64,000 nucleotides of DNA from Gryganskiella cystojenkinii (GCA_015852425.1 JAAAIG010000061.1:8671-72670); one strand, 5' to 3'. Positions 35,001 through 44,964 are shown, counted from the stretch's first letter. Numbers and translations: made by a program. Notes: a model not told the origin generated them from the sequence alone.

Positions 35001-36043
35001 GGTTTCCTTTTCGGGTTGTGTGTGTGCGTTGATTAATGGGGGTGAGGAAAGGAAAGAAAAAAAGTCGGGGCTGATAAGATTGGGGGGACGAATATGTGTT
35101 ATGGAATAATTCCATGGTTATTGTCTTGCTTTCAGTATTGCATGAGCAGTTTTATTCCCAATTCCATGCAACAAAGTGAAATCCTTCGCCACCAATTTGA
35201 GAGTCGTGCCCTCGAATTTTTGGGCGAAGTCACGAGAAACATTTCACTCCTGTTGGCAATTATGGGATGGCGAAAGTCCTTTGGTTTGAGTCGACATCGT
35301 GCCGAAACAGGTGGATCTCAGATATTTCATCTCTTCCCTTCAATACCTCTATCACACGTCCTTCTCGTTTCACTTGCCCGCACAGCACTGCGCGTAAATT
35401 ATCTATTATAGATAAACTCACTTTCCACCGTCTTACCTTGTCTTGCCTCACACTTGGGATACTCACCAAAGCTGGTCAACGTCTTCACAGCATTCTTCCC
35501 TTTCACAATTACTTTCCCTCCCCAGCCTCAAACCTCATCCGCCCACCTGGCCATAATGATCCGCGTCGCTCCTAATCAAGCAACTTGACGTTGAACGATT
35601 CAGGTGATATATTTCTGCAAGTCGTACCGTGATGGCGTCCAGAAATATGTTGTTGCTGTCCCGTTTGGCCCTTTCAGTACTGTTTCAGAGACTCTAGCTT
35701 GAAAATAATAGAATAGAATCCAACGGATTTCTTAGAGAACGGCTGTGAGGAGCGCGTTGGGGTATACTCCTTTGAACACACTCACGTATAAATACGTCTT
35801 TTTTATCCTCTGACCTTCTAGGAGCCATTACAGGGGCAGTGGGCAGCTTTAAACACAACCCAAAAAACACATAAGTCCATCTTGAAATAAAAAACGAATT
35901 CGGCAATCGGGAAGTAGTTGAGACTAATGAGCGTAAACGCACGGATCATTTTGAGCGACCTTACTGTTTTAGAGAGTCTTATTGACGCGTCACCTTACCG
36001 CGCCGCACTTCCAGCTCATTCAACAGTCGGCCTAGCCTTCCAT
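35001..36043. other. Intergenic island sequence, no gene seen
   Basis: This stretch holds the upstream region of the CaiB/BaiF gene and about 0.7 kb of AT-rich sequence with short unsupported frames. No repeat or RNA signature was noted. Confidence 0.5.
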
Positions 36044-36238
36044 ATGAAGCATTCCATCCCCTTTTTGGTTTTGATACCGCTTATTGTAGTCACAAGTGCC
36101 CGTTCCAACTCGAGTCGTTGGAGTTGGCATACAGGAGATAAGCATCAATTTGCGACCATCCAAGGTTTCCGAAGTGGTCAACAATGCTTTGACATTGGTT
36201 TGCACTTCGCTGTGGCGGTTGTAGTCTCCTTCTCCTAA
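36044..36238 (+). CDS. Very small secreted-protein candidate
   Basis: From the ATG at 36044 the frame encodes 64 residues starting MKHSIPFLVLIPLIVVTSAR, which looks like a signal peptide. A short polar mature part (NSSRWSWHTGDKHQFATIQG, one Cys) follows, then a hydrophobic tail (IGLHFAVAVVVSFS). The start is not forced, since the open frame extends upstream to 35918. It lies about 0.9 kb before another secreted-protein gene on the same strand. Confidence 0.35.
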   Translation: MKHSIPFLVLIPLIVVTSARSNSSRWSWHTGDKHQFATIQGFRSGQQCFDIGLHFAVAVVVSFS

Positions 36239-36464
36239 TGAACAATATCAAGAGTGCTATTCTCAAACTGGGTCGACGTCCCCCTGTATGATCTTTATAG
36301 AACAAAATCTTTGAAACATAGTGCTTAATATCACACCGCTCAGAAACACTATATCTGACAACCCATCTGCAACAGATATATAATTTACAAACCCTTACGA
36401 AAATAAAAAAAATCGTTCCAGGTTAACAACCTAGAAGAGTTTACTTGAATGATACGCGTAAGAT

Positions 36465-36540
36465 GTAGGTGGGAGAACGAACATAAAGGCATCAAAAAGC
36501 AACGTGACTATAACAGCTTGGCTGCCACAAGCAAGCAAAC
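36465..36540. repeat. Dispersed repeat, copy A
   Basis: The segment around ATCAAAAAGCAACGTGACTA and TTGGCTGCCACAAGC resembles 37740-37815. Both copies lie 250-300 bases after the stop of a small secreted-protein candidate. Confidence 0.5.
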
Positions 36541-36589
36541 ATCTCTATTTTTATCATTTTTCGGCTAGCTCCTTGATCTTTCCAGGTAC

Positions 36590-37109
36590 CACATCCCCTT
36601 AGTTCTTCCAGTGCTTACTCAGTTCTTCCAGTGTCCCCGTAGCTTTTCCAACGCCCTCCTTGGATTTTCCAGCATCCCTTAAAGTTGTCCTCCCCTACCG
36701 TCCCTTCATGTTAACTTTTGATGATGTCTCCCCTCTGTGTTGTCCTTCAATGTTAATTGTTCTTGTCCTTCACTGCTACCCTTCGTGTTGTCCCTTGATG
36801 GTGTCCATAGATTTCTCGCAAGCTGCAAGTACGGAGATATATCCACATTTGCCTTGTTTCAGAGGCCACAATCTTGTTTCCCAGAACGCTCTTTGGGACT
36901 TCGGTCTACTTCCCTTCTCAGCATACCCTTGATCTTTTCAACGTCTCGTCTATTCTCAAGATACTCCATTGCTCTTGTTCCGGCGAAGCCTAAAAAAGAG
37001 TCATACGACGAAGTCCCTTCGATATCCTTCTTCTCCCTTAATTCCCAACTACATTCCAGTTTCCTCGCCCTCAAGTCCCCACTACATTCTGGTTCCTTCT
37101 CCCTCAAAT
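36590..37109 (+). promoter_or_regulatory. Repeat-rich leader of the FERP secreted-protein gene
   Basis: This pyrimidine-rich region contains imperfect tandem repeats. AGTTCTTCCAGTG/TTTTCCA-type units lie at about 36600-36670, and CCCTCAAGTCCCCACTACATTC-like units lie at about 37030-37105, directly before the ATG. Open frames here are low-complexity and probably noncoding. Confidence 0.45.
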
Positions 37110-37472
37110 ATGTTGCCGCAAAACCTGTTTCTTCTTCTCACTATTGGGACCTTCGCCGCTGCATTACCTCTGCCCCAGGAAGTAGAGGTTAGGGAAATAG
37201 AGGAGATCGAAAGATTTGAACGGCCCAGAGAAGTGTTCTTGGAGGAACCATTCGAAAGGCCCAAAGAACTTCTGGAGGAGATATTCGAAAGGCCCAGGGG
37301 AGTGCTTGTAGGTGATGAAGCATTCGAACGCGAGAATATCAGAGCTGACGACCTTTTAAACCATGCCGAAGTCGATCGACTTCGATTCGACGGCGACCAC
37401 TGGCATCCAAAACACGATTCAGTTGAAGAGTACGGACCCGTTGTAATCACGCAGAACAGTTTCATTAACTGA
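37110..37472 (+). CDS. Small secreted acidic protein with FERP repeats
   Basis: The frame encodes 120 residues starting MLPQNLFLLLTIGTFAAALP, a strong signal peptide with cleavage expected around AAALP. The mature protein carries at least three tandem units of about 15 residues built on FERPREVFLEE, FERPKELLEE and FERPRGVL, with a fourth degenerate FEREN. A charged C terminus follows (DRLRFDGDHWHPKHDSVEEY). There are no cysteines. Repeats with Glu-Arg-Pro turns suggest an extended or helical repeat protein. The family is not known to me. It lies in the island, consistent with an accessory or effector-like gene, but that is inference. Confidence 0.55.
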   Translation: MLPQNLFLLLTIGTFAAALPLPQEVEVREIEEIERFERPREVFLEEPFERPKELLEEIFERPRGVLVGDEAFERENIRADDLLNHAEVDRLRFDGDHWHPKHDSVEEYGPVVITQNSFIN

Positions 37473-37511
37473 GAGAATTATCTATCTGATTCTGATATGG
37501 CTATCATATTA

Positions 37512-37539
37512 GCCAGGCACACCGATATGGTGTGCTGGC
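37512..37539. terminator. Near-perfect inverted repeat just after the FERP gene
   Basis: GCCAGGCACACC, a GATAT loop and GGTGTGCTGGC form a stem with one bulged G, 40 bases past the stop codon. It could be a 3'-UTR hairpin. Eukaryotic terminators are not hairpin-driven, so a function in termination is not claimed. Confidence 0.4.
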
Positions 37540-37739
37540 ATTCCCCAATAAAACGCCACTCTTTTCCTTATTCAGCCTTGCAATCAAAATATTCACATTC
37601 TGCTATAGAAAATGGGAAATGTTGAAATGAGTGCAGCTATTGACGCACTGTCTAGATCACGACGCGAGAAATTGAATCAATAATCAAGTCCCTAACGTGT
37701 TTTCAAATCTACAACCCGCCCTCTCATTCTCCGACAGGG

Positions 37740-37815
37740 AGGAGAGAATGAGCCGACATTGAAGGATCAAAAATAACGTAGCTATGAACGTTTGGCTACC
37801 ACAAGCCAGTTAGAG
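37740..37815. repeat. Dispersed repeat, copy B
   Basis: ATCAAAAATAACGTAGCTAT and TTGGCTACCACAAGC match copy A at 36465-36540 with substitutions. The two copies are in direct orientation. Confidence 0.5.
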
Positions 37816-38109
37816 GCTCTTCCGTGCCGCTAGCAGCAGTGACGTTTTGAGCAAGCACTTGAACAAGGGGCGAAGTGAACCATGAGTTATTTTTTTAGTC
37901 AAACAGGCAAATAAATGTTTAGAAATTCTTGCAAGAGAGTGATAAGGCTGTCTTTTTTGCTCTTGGGAGGAGTGGGTAATAACGTTTGTCTTTAATGCTC
38001 CTGGGAGAGGGTAAAAGCGCACGAGTGTCGATGTTACGTTCCTCCTTGGGCGTGAACGTCATTTTTCTCAGTGTGAGCACAAGTCACAGAAGCGATTTTG
38101 GTTTTTGGT

Positions 38110-38269
38110 GCAACAATCGAGGCCAAGAAGATGGCGACGTGTTGCGCTCTGTCCGTGCTGGTGTTGTCAAGTCGTTCATGGTCAAAGCTGGTGATTCTGT
38201 CGCTGGTAATGAGCTCTTGACCGAGTTTGAGGATGAGGTCAAGGAGGCCGTCAAGGAGGAGAAGAAGTG
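38110..38269 (+). pseudogene. Fragment of PCCA (biotin-carrier domain), dead copy
   Basis: This copies the last ~160 coding bases of PCCA. The biotin-attachment motif AMKM has become AKKM by an ATG-to-AAG change, and one base is missing just after it (GCGAACGTG to GCGACGTG). Downstream the old frame survives ([20 protein letters not shown] to [11 protein letters not shown] and stop) with several amino-acid changes. It has no promoter or N-terminal domains and so cannot make a working subunit. Confidence 0.9.
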
Positions 38270-38545
38270 AATTGATCTAATCGAATTTTTTTAGAAGTTA
38301 ATAGAAGACACGCAGCATAAGGCGATTAGTTCGAAAATGTCGCCACACGCGAACAAAATATATATAATATTATACAACGACTCTTATTTATTCGTTTGTT
38401 AATACATTTGCTTAGAAATTGAGAGGTTGTTTCTTCTTGAGCAAGAGCCGTTTCCGTTCCACGGTCAAGGGAATGGCACTACCGCCACCGCTAATCGTTG
38501 AGATGGAGGTGTGTTCTACAGGGGCAACATTGGGAATGACCCGCG
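38110..38545. repeat. Right copy of the ~400-bp direct repeat flanking the accessory island
   Basis: This copy begins with the same GCAACAATCGAGGCC as the left copy, includes a dead PCCA 3' end and its 3' flank, and runs into the intact 3' end of the UBE2T-like gene. It keeps about 40 bases (near 38488-38527) that the left copy has lost. Confidence 0.9.
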
Positions 38546-40803
38546 TCCTTTCGGATAAGGGGGCCACGAATGCCTTTCCATCACCGTTTCCGACTTTGGC
38601 GTGGATGTTATTGGGCTTTGTAATAATCTCTGTCGCAGCTGTTCGTGTAGATCCTGATGAAAAAAGAGAGTTCATGGCTTCCACAGCTCGTCCTTTACCC
38701 TTGTCGAGTCGAGGCCCGGGAGGCTCCTCGTCCTCGGCTTTATCTTCTTGATTTTCTTTCCCAGGTGATTCTGTTTTGAGTCGGTCATGAGCTGTTTCGA
38801 CCGAACAAGCATGCGGAGACTCCAAGACAGCCGGGTCCTGTGCTCTCCTGGGGACGTACTCAAAAACAGGTGTTTCAGCTGTACGACCAAATGTTGGTTC
38901 CAGAACAGACTCGGGGGTAGCTGTGTTGGTACGCTCTTCAGCATCAGGGATCACCATGCCAATTGTTGCACGTTCAACGGTGTCTTGAACAATGAGAGCC
39001 ACCGTCCTCGTCATATCTCGTGGATTAGCAGGAGCCAACAATGGACTCGACAATGTGTCCTCGGGTTGCACGAGATCATTATCGTCGTCGATCACGATTG
39101 CTGTGTTGGTTGCAGTCATCAAAGGTGACTCTGGATCTGTCCTAGGCTTCTTTTTCGAGCGTTTTTTGACGGGCGATACCGATGCCATTGTGCTCGCGGC
39201 GTCAAAGTCTCGTTTCTTCTTTGAGGAAGAAGAAAAAGATGGTTTCACACAAGAAGATCCTTTGGGTGAGGATGACGATGAAGTGGATGGGGAGGAGTGT
39301 AATGGCAATGCTTTCGCAGTTGTCGCAGTTGTCGTCGTTGTTGTCGTTGTCAGAGAGTTCCTTTGTGTCGGTTCCGGATCCTGTTTAACCTCATTCAAAA
39401 CGGTATCATTCGCCATCGGCTCAGCATTTGGTGCGAATAATACGCTTGCCGGTGTATCAGCAGTAGAACCTGGCGTCGAAGTAGTTGTTGCTGTAATGAT
39501 GTCTGGCGACGGTGAAGGCGATCTCTGTGCATGTGGCTTTCGAGTGCTCAAATTGGGTTTCTTAAGCGTGAGTAGCCCCTTCTTGAGCGACAACCGTCCA
39601 AGACTCGAGATTGGACCAAGATCTGATCCCAATGATCCTAGGAATGAGTTTGGTATTGATGAAATAGTTGAAGACCCCGTAGTGCCTTGTGAAGATGACG
39701 ACGATGGAAACCTTGAAGACGAAGATGAAGATACTGATAGCGGTAGTGTCGGCACTGATGATTCTAATGTATCTGAAGGTTTCAGCCCGGCAGTGTCAGC
39801 AGGAATCGTGGATGTGAAATCCTATGAGGGCAAAAAAAACATGTGGGCTTTGGTTAATAAGAAGCGTCCCGTACCGTCAACAAAGGATAAGTCTGTTACT
39901 CAACAAAAATTAAAAAGCTTTAGAAAGAATAACAATTACCTCCGCATGCGTCAAAAGCTTGGGATTCTCAGTCTTTCCAGTTGCGTGTCGTTCTGTGTAT
40001 TCCTTTGCTTTGTGTGTGAAGACTGCGTGGTTCTCTTTGAATTCGTTGGCCTGCGATAAGAAGGAGGGAAAAAGACTGTCAAAATCAGACAAGTTGAATA
40101 TTACAAACATCAACACCCAGGTACCACAGAATATTGTGTCAAGATTTCTTTACCACATCCACAAGGAGAGGGTCGTCTGGGTTGGGATAGGCGAGCAGGA
40201 CTCTTAGAGATGTCAACACGGTTTGAATGCTCAAGGACGGTTTCCATGTTCCTTTGGATCCTGTTTTCAAGATATCCAGACAAATTCGCCCTTGATCGTC
40301 AATGTTTGGGTGGTATACCCTTGTGATAAACTGACATCTTGGTGGCTCCATCGGATAGCTAATAGGACGTTGACAATGGAGGTCATTTGTTAATCCTTGA
40401 GTTTGTGTTGCCGTGCCCCCTTTTCTTCTTTTCTTTTCTTCTGGATAGTACGGCGCCACTAAAGACAAGCGGTTCGTGTCTGTACCGGTCCGGGATATTG
40501 ATATCAACTTGAAACTTGCCGCCCGCGTAAGGCGTGTCCAGGGGTCCTTCAAGTTCTATACGAAATAATCAGCAAAGGGTAGACAAGTCAGCGTTAGTTC
40601 CAGCTTTGACCGTTACGAGAAATAAAGTGGAGAGAAGAGATTTAGGTGGTCTCAAGCAATCGTCGTGCCTGACTTTTGTTTTTACCTGCGTGGAGATGGA
40701 CCATGCTGTCGTTGACAGGGTAACAAATCACACCCTCGGGCGGTTTGCATTCCAGGTCCTTGAGCTCCTTCCTCATTCTCATCAGACCCATGGTTCCTGA
40801 CAT
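38412..40803 (-). CDS. UBE2T: UBE2T-like ubiquitin-conjugating enzyme with a long disordered C-terminal tail
   Basis: Five exons (40803-40686, 40555-40486, 40358-40154, 40050-39940, 39821-38412) give 637 residues. The first ~165 form a complete E2 fold: MRMRKELKDLECKPPEGV, DTPYAGGKFQVDINIPDRYP, then TRVYHPNIDDQGRICLDILK with the catalytic Cys and HPN motif. KGTWKPSLSIQTVLTSLRVL, NPDDPLLVDVVANEFKEN and KAKEYTERHA follow. These blocks match UBE2T, the E2 of the Fanconi anaemia pathway that monoubiquitinates FANCD2/FANCI in DNA crosslink repair. Animal UBE2T has about 200 residues, while here ~470 Ser/Thr/Pro-rich residues follow. That tail includes basic nuclear-signal-like patches (PVKKRSKKKPR, ERKRLLLKKK). 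It is divergent from TIM22 (476 bases apart). Confidence 0.88.
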
Positions 40804-41279
40804 GGTGATGGTCTTGTTGTTCGTACGAGTGTTTGAATGTGCTGTGGGACCGTTTACTGTCGAAGTGTGGATGAAGGAGTGAAATGGGTGTCAAACAAAG
40901 TGAAGAATGCACGGCAAAACTCAAAAAAAAGGGACCGCATCGAAATGGTGGCGTTTCCTTTTAAGGGTCTGCAGCGACAGATCTCATCTCACGTGCAATT
41001 CATTTTCGACGGTCACAATTTCCAGATTTGTTTCCTTTGGTATCGAACTCTTTTTTTTTTTTTTTTTTTTCCTCTCCATCAACACCCGAAACGAACAAAG
41101 CGGACAAACGGATTACCTCAACGGCTCCATTCTCTTTTCAGGAACCACCGGATAACCGACATCAAACGATCACCTCCTTTCCTTCATTGGAACCTCACAT
41201 TCATCACTCTTCCTCCACCTCGAGTAAATACCCTCAGCACCTCCACTCGCTCCTTATCAACCACTTTTAATACTTCAAG
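40804..41279. promoter_or_regulatory. Divergent promoter region, UBE2T-like and TIM22
   Basis: The 476 bases between the two start codons contain a T run of about 20 near 41050-41070 and a pyrimidine-rich leader on the TIM22 side. No specific site was identified. Confidence 0.4.
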
Positions 41280-42085
41280 ATGAACATGAACCCCATGCCA
41301 CAACAACCAGGTCAACCTGGTGGAGCCTCTCCCGACCAAGTCGCTCTCTTCAACTCTGTCTTCCGTGAGAACTGTCCTTTCAAGTTTGTCTTTGGTGGTG
41401 TCACAGGTACGAGCTATAGCTCTCTTTTTCTTTAACATGGAGAGAATCCAGATCAGCCCTTATCTTACCAGCGATCTGACTGAAGGGGAGCGGACCGATC
41501 TATAACGAGAACTTTGACAGATTGCTGACATGTGTGTTTCTTGGCGTATTTGATTGTATAATCTTATAGGTTTCGCCTTGGGAGGAGTCTTTGGTATCGT
41601 CATGTCCTCGTTCGAGTTTGCTGGACCCCAGTTGACGCCGCAGCTTCAGGAGTTGTCGACCAGGGAACAGATGAAGATCATGCTGAAGGATATGGGATCC
41701 AGATCATATTCGTCCGCAAAGAACTTTGCCGTCGTCGCCGCCATCTTTTCTTCAAGTGAATGTTTTATTGAAGGCGTAAGTTCTACCGCTTTTTTCTATT
41801 GATTGAAGAGCCAGGAACATGCTATTACACTTTTATGATGTTATACAGGATCGAATGAAAGAAGACCCGGAAACGAAGTTCTGACTTTCTCCTTTTATTC
41901 TTTTGCCTGTATGTCTCCAATAGTACCGCGCCAAGAACGACATCTACAACGGAGCTGCTGCTGGATGCTTTACTGGAGGTGTCTTGGCCGCAAAGGGTGG
42001 TGCCAAGGCCTCCGCCTTTGGATGCGCTGGTTTCGCTGCCTTCTCAACAGCTATTGATTACTGGATGAGACATTCAGCGGAGTAG
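41280..42085 (+). CDS. TIM22: Tim22, channel subunit of the TIM22 carrier translocase
   Basis: Tim22 inserts carrier-type proteins into the mitochondrial inner membrane. Three exons (41280-41406, 41570-41775, 41924-42085) give 164 residues. A Pro/Gln-rich N terminus ([15 protein letters not shown]) precedes [20 protein letters not shown], the first glycine-rich membrane segment. An intermembrane loop containing the conserved [20 protein letters not shown] follows. The last exon has [20 protein letters not shown] and [20 protein letters not shown], the Tim17/22/23-type segments. Length and motifs are typical. Confidence 0.94.
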
Positions 42086-43780
42086 CTTGTCCCTCGCTTG
42101 TTCACTTTGTATTATTATTATCTCTCTTTTGCTTCATCAACATCCACTTTCCAACCTTCATCAAACCCTTCGCATCGTCTTGCATTTTTCGTCATTTTCT
42201 TCGTATTCTCGTAAGTGAGATTTTATTTTTTTGCGCGAACATCTCTCATTACCCGTTTTCTTTTACAATTGTAATTTTATTATCAGCCCATATAGACGTG
42301 AGAAGAGGTCAACAAACCACTCTTTCCGAAATGAAAATGAAAAACGAAAAGAAAATAAAAAGGAACAATTGCGGGCGATATAATAATAATGCGACTTGTT
42401 TGTTCGGCACAGTCAACCTCCGATTTAGTGAACAGCTTTCTTTTTTGTTTTTGTCACCATAGACCGAGTTCATTGTTTGCGACGGGGTTTGCACAGCTCT
42501 GCAGCAATCAATTTTTTGAAGTCACTATATCCGGAATTCCTTTTAACGACAGTTGATCGAACATTACTTTCTCAAGTGTTGTCGTGCAAACGAGAAGAGG
42601 ATATAGGCTCACTGGTAATCCACGAGTAAAAAAAACGCACACAAAAGGAACGCGGTCTTGCAGAAGGACGGTAGCTTGTTATTGCCATCTTAAAAGGTCC
42701 CTCTCTAGATTCGATCCATTCCTCGGAAGTCAGAAATCAATATACAAAGAAATAAAAAAGACCTCCTGGGCGATTTCATATTGCAGTTTGAGGAGCGAAT
42801 GTGTTATGCTAGTTACCACTCGAAACTACTGCTAAAGCGCAAGTGGGCCAGTCGCACAGTTCAGGACTTGTAGGCTGTTCAACACCTGGAGGTCCGGGTC
42901 AGGTGACTTAAAGACAGTGGTACTATACAGTATATAGTGGGGGGTTCTAATCTGCTAACCTATTTCGCTGGTGGTGGTTGTTTGATTTGGTGTTGTTGTG
43001 GTCGTTACTGTGATGGGTCGGGTTGTGGCGGTTTGCTGGGAAGGGTTTCTTTCTTCTGTTCTGCTGTTATGCTGCCGATGTGTTTCCTGCTACGCTGGCT
43101 CGGATTTGATACCGCAGCCGATCTCTCTAAACGTAGCTCTGGTTCTTTAACTTTGCTCTTGTTTCCGATCTGGTTCTCGCCTGTCCAAAACCTGCACAGA
43201 GGAATTGTTCGCAAAAGGGAGGCGAGTTTCATCCAAGTGCAATCTTTATGGTGGAGAGTTTGGGACTTAAGGGGTGGCAACCCAAACCACGACAAGACTG
43301 CGCCCAGTGATTAGTTGTATCAGCAAAGGTCAGCTATCCGTGGCTCTGATGTCGAGTAAAAAGAATAGGCGTCACCATGCACTTTGAACCGAGATATGTC
43401 AGTTTCCTTTCTTTCAAAAAAGAGATTCCTCCATCTTCCTTTTCGCCCATCCCGCAAGCACCACAAGAAGTAGCAGTCCAAGGTGGGTTAATGTCGACAT
43501 TTCAGAATGCATCACCGACATTACCGCCACCATCACTGTCTACATCACCAATTCGACACTACCCTTAACCTTGCTTCCCCTCGTCAACAACTCTTTAAGC
43601 TCTGACAAACTCATTGCTCCACATTCTCACTCACTCACGAATAGTTGCGTTTTTTTGAGGGAGATTTTTTTTTGAGACCCTCAGTTCCACACTGATCTCT
43701 CTTTCTTTTTGGATTATCAACTTTTTTTTCTACCCATTCTCCGAACATAAGGACGCCTGTGTTATTACGTCTGATGTTTA
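42086..43780. other. Intergenic region, no supported gene
   Basis: This region holds the TIM22 3' flank followed by AT-rich sequence. A pair of overlapping frames at 42937-43314 (+) and 43005-43295 (-) is the only sizeable coding candidate, and neither shows a domain or splice support. Confidence 0.45.
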
Positions 43781-43789
43781 GGAAACCGG

Positions 43790-44964
43790 AAAGGGCAATT
43801 TTCTCAGATTCATGACCCCAAGCATCCTCCTCATGGATCCACTCAGACGGATCCTTTTCGAACGGGGTTGGTTAATCGACTTGGCGACAAAATGGAACTC
43901 TCACCATCAATTACCATCTCGGACGCACCGATCAAGACAACTCTCGAGACTCTAGCAGTTGCTAGACTATTGCAAATTGGTGTTCGTCACCAATATGTCA
44001 TAATGCTTGGTCACCAGGATTCAACATCCTAAAGAGATTCCAAGAGCCAAAGAGAAAAGAAGCTTTGGTGGCGAGTTCCAACCTCCGTAAAGCTCTCGCA
44101 TTCAATACATCATCGCTTCTGGGCAACCTTTTGCTTCCTTCTCCATCCCGACCAACGAATCCAAGAGCAATAGCCTACATTCAACAGCGTTTGCGAGACC
44201 AGTTTCCAGGGATACAGCTCTTATGATTCGATTCGAGAGAAAATCCGAGGGCTGCTGTGCAAGGATCCAATTGTGGGTTTAGCCAACGACTTTAATGGTG
44301 CTTAGCATTCGACACCAAAGTCCCTCGAGAGTTGAACGAACGAGAAGTATGGAGGGTTGCTTGGACGGTGATTCAGAGCGCGATAACTTTGCGGTGTGAG
44401 AAAGCCAGATGTTATGAATAGTAGTTGATTGTTGAGAGAGATCTTATGGCCTAGACTCTCCGTAGAGGTTTGATGGCTGACAGAGTAGAAGTTGGCGGCT
44501 GGAATCGAGTTTTTCTGGCCGAATCCGCCTGGATATTCAGCCCCAAAGCCAAGAAGAGCCAAGAGGACATGCGGACTCATATATCTCGGGATTATTGGAT
44601 CTAGCAGTTAAAGGCTCTTTGCGACTGGGGCTCTGTGTTTGCCTCATCTTCGTTTGAAGACAAGACCGAGTTCCACAAGTTTGACTACGCTGGCGTATCT
44701 AGACTGTACACCATTAACAATATGGTCATCCCCCTCCACAAGGCGAACTTTGGCCACAAAATGAGACAATGCATGGAGTGCTGCCTCGACTTTGCTCTTG
44801 TAGTGCGGGAACAATTGGACATTCGTGAACAAGCCGTGGCTGTACCCGTGATTTTTCGTGAGCGACAACTTTTACTGGATCTCAGTGGCCGAATTCCACC
44901 CACAGTCATCCCCGCTACTCGCTCAAAACGCAAGGCGTTCGATGACAATCGCCAACAACATTGA
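43790..44964 (+). pseudogene. Decayed gene of an unidentified repeated family
   Basis: Blocks of plausible coding sequence appear in changing frames with stops between them: DAPIKTTLETLAVARLLQIG, then IAYIQQRLRDQFPGIQLL, then REVWRVAWTVIQSAITL. A final open 109-codon stretch starts at 44635 (FHKFDYAGVSRLYTINNMVI, FGHKMRQCMECCLDFALVVR) and ends with a basic RSKRKAFDDN. The mixture of good protein-like sequence and broken frames indicates a relict of a formerly intact gene. I associate it with multicopy families of Mucoromycota genomes but cannot name the domain. Confidence 0.5.

Larger units (their letters stand above)
28372..38109. other. Accessory island between direct repeats (inserted segment)
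   Basis: About 9.7 kb separates the two repeat copies that each join PCCA and UBE2T 3' ends. It is gene-poor, holds broken gene remnants, one intact-looking metabolic gene (CaiB/BaiF) and two small secreted-protein candidates, and by eye is more AT-rich than the flanks. No transposase, reverse transcriptase or terminal inverted repeats were seen, so the mechanism is not a recognisable autonomous transposon. Confidence 0.75.

Noticed and set aside
28372..38109. Island as an autonomous DNA transposon, retrotransposon or Starship-like element
   Set aside because: I found no transposase, reverse transcriptase, integrase or tyrosine-recombinase-like frame, no terminal inverted repeats and no short target-site duplication. 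The long flanking repeats are host gene sequence, which points to recombination rather than classical transposition.
38110..38269. The PCCA-like fragment as a processed retrocopy
   Set aside because: Homology continues past the PCCA 3' flank into the neighbouring convergent gene with no poly-A tail, so it is a DNA-level duplication.
38992..40059. 355-codon open frame on + across the UBE2T-like gene
   Set aside because: Antisense of the low-complexity tail. The minus-strand reading has a complete E2 domain with clean splice joins.
42940..43020. Possible tRNA B-box (GGTTCTAATC)
   Set aside because: No matching A-box or cloverleaf stems at the proper spacing could be found.
42937..43314. Cys/Gly-rich 125-codon frame on +
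   Set aside because: It looks like a translated low-complexity stretch, has no signal peptide or domain, and an equally long frame overlaps on the other strand.
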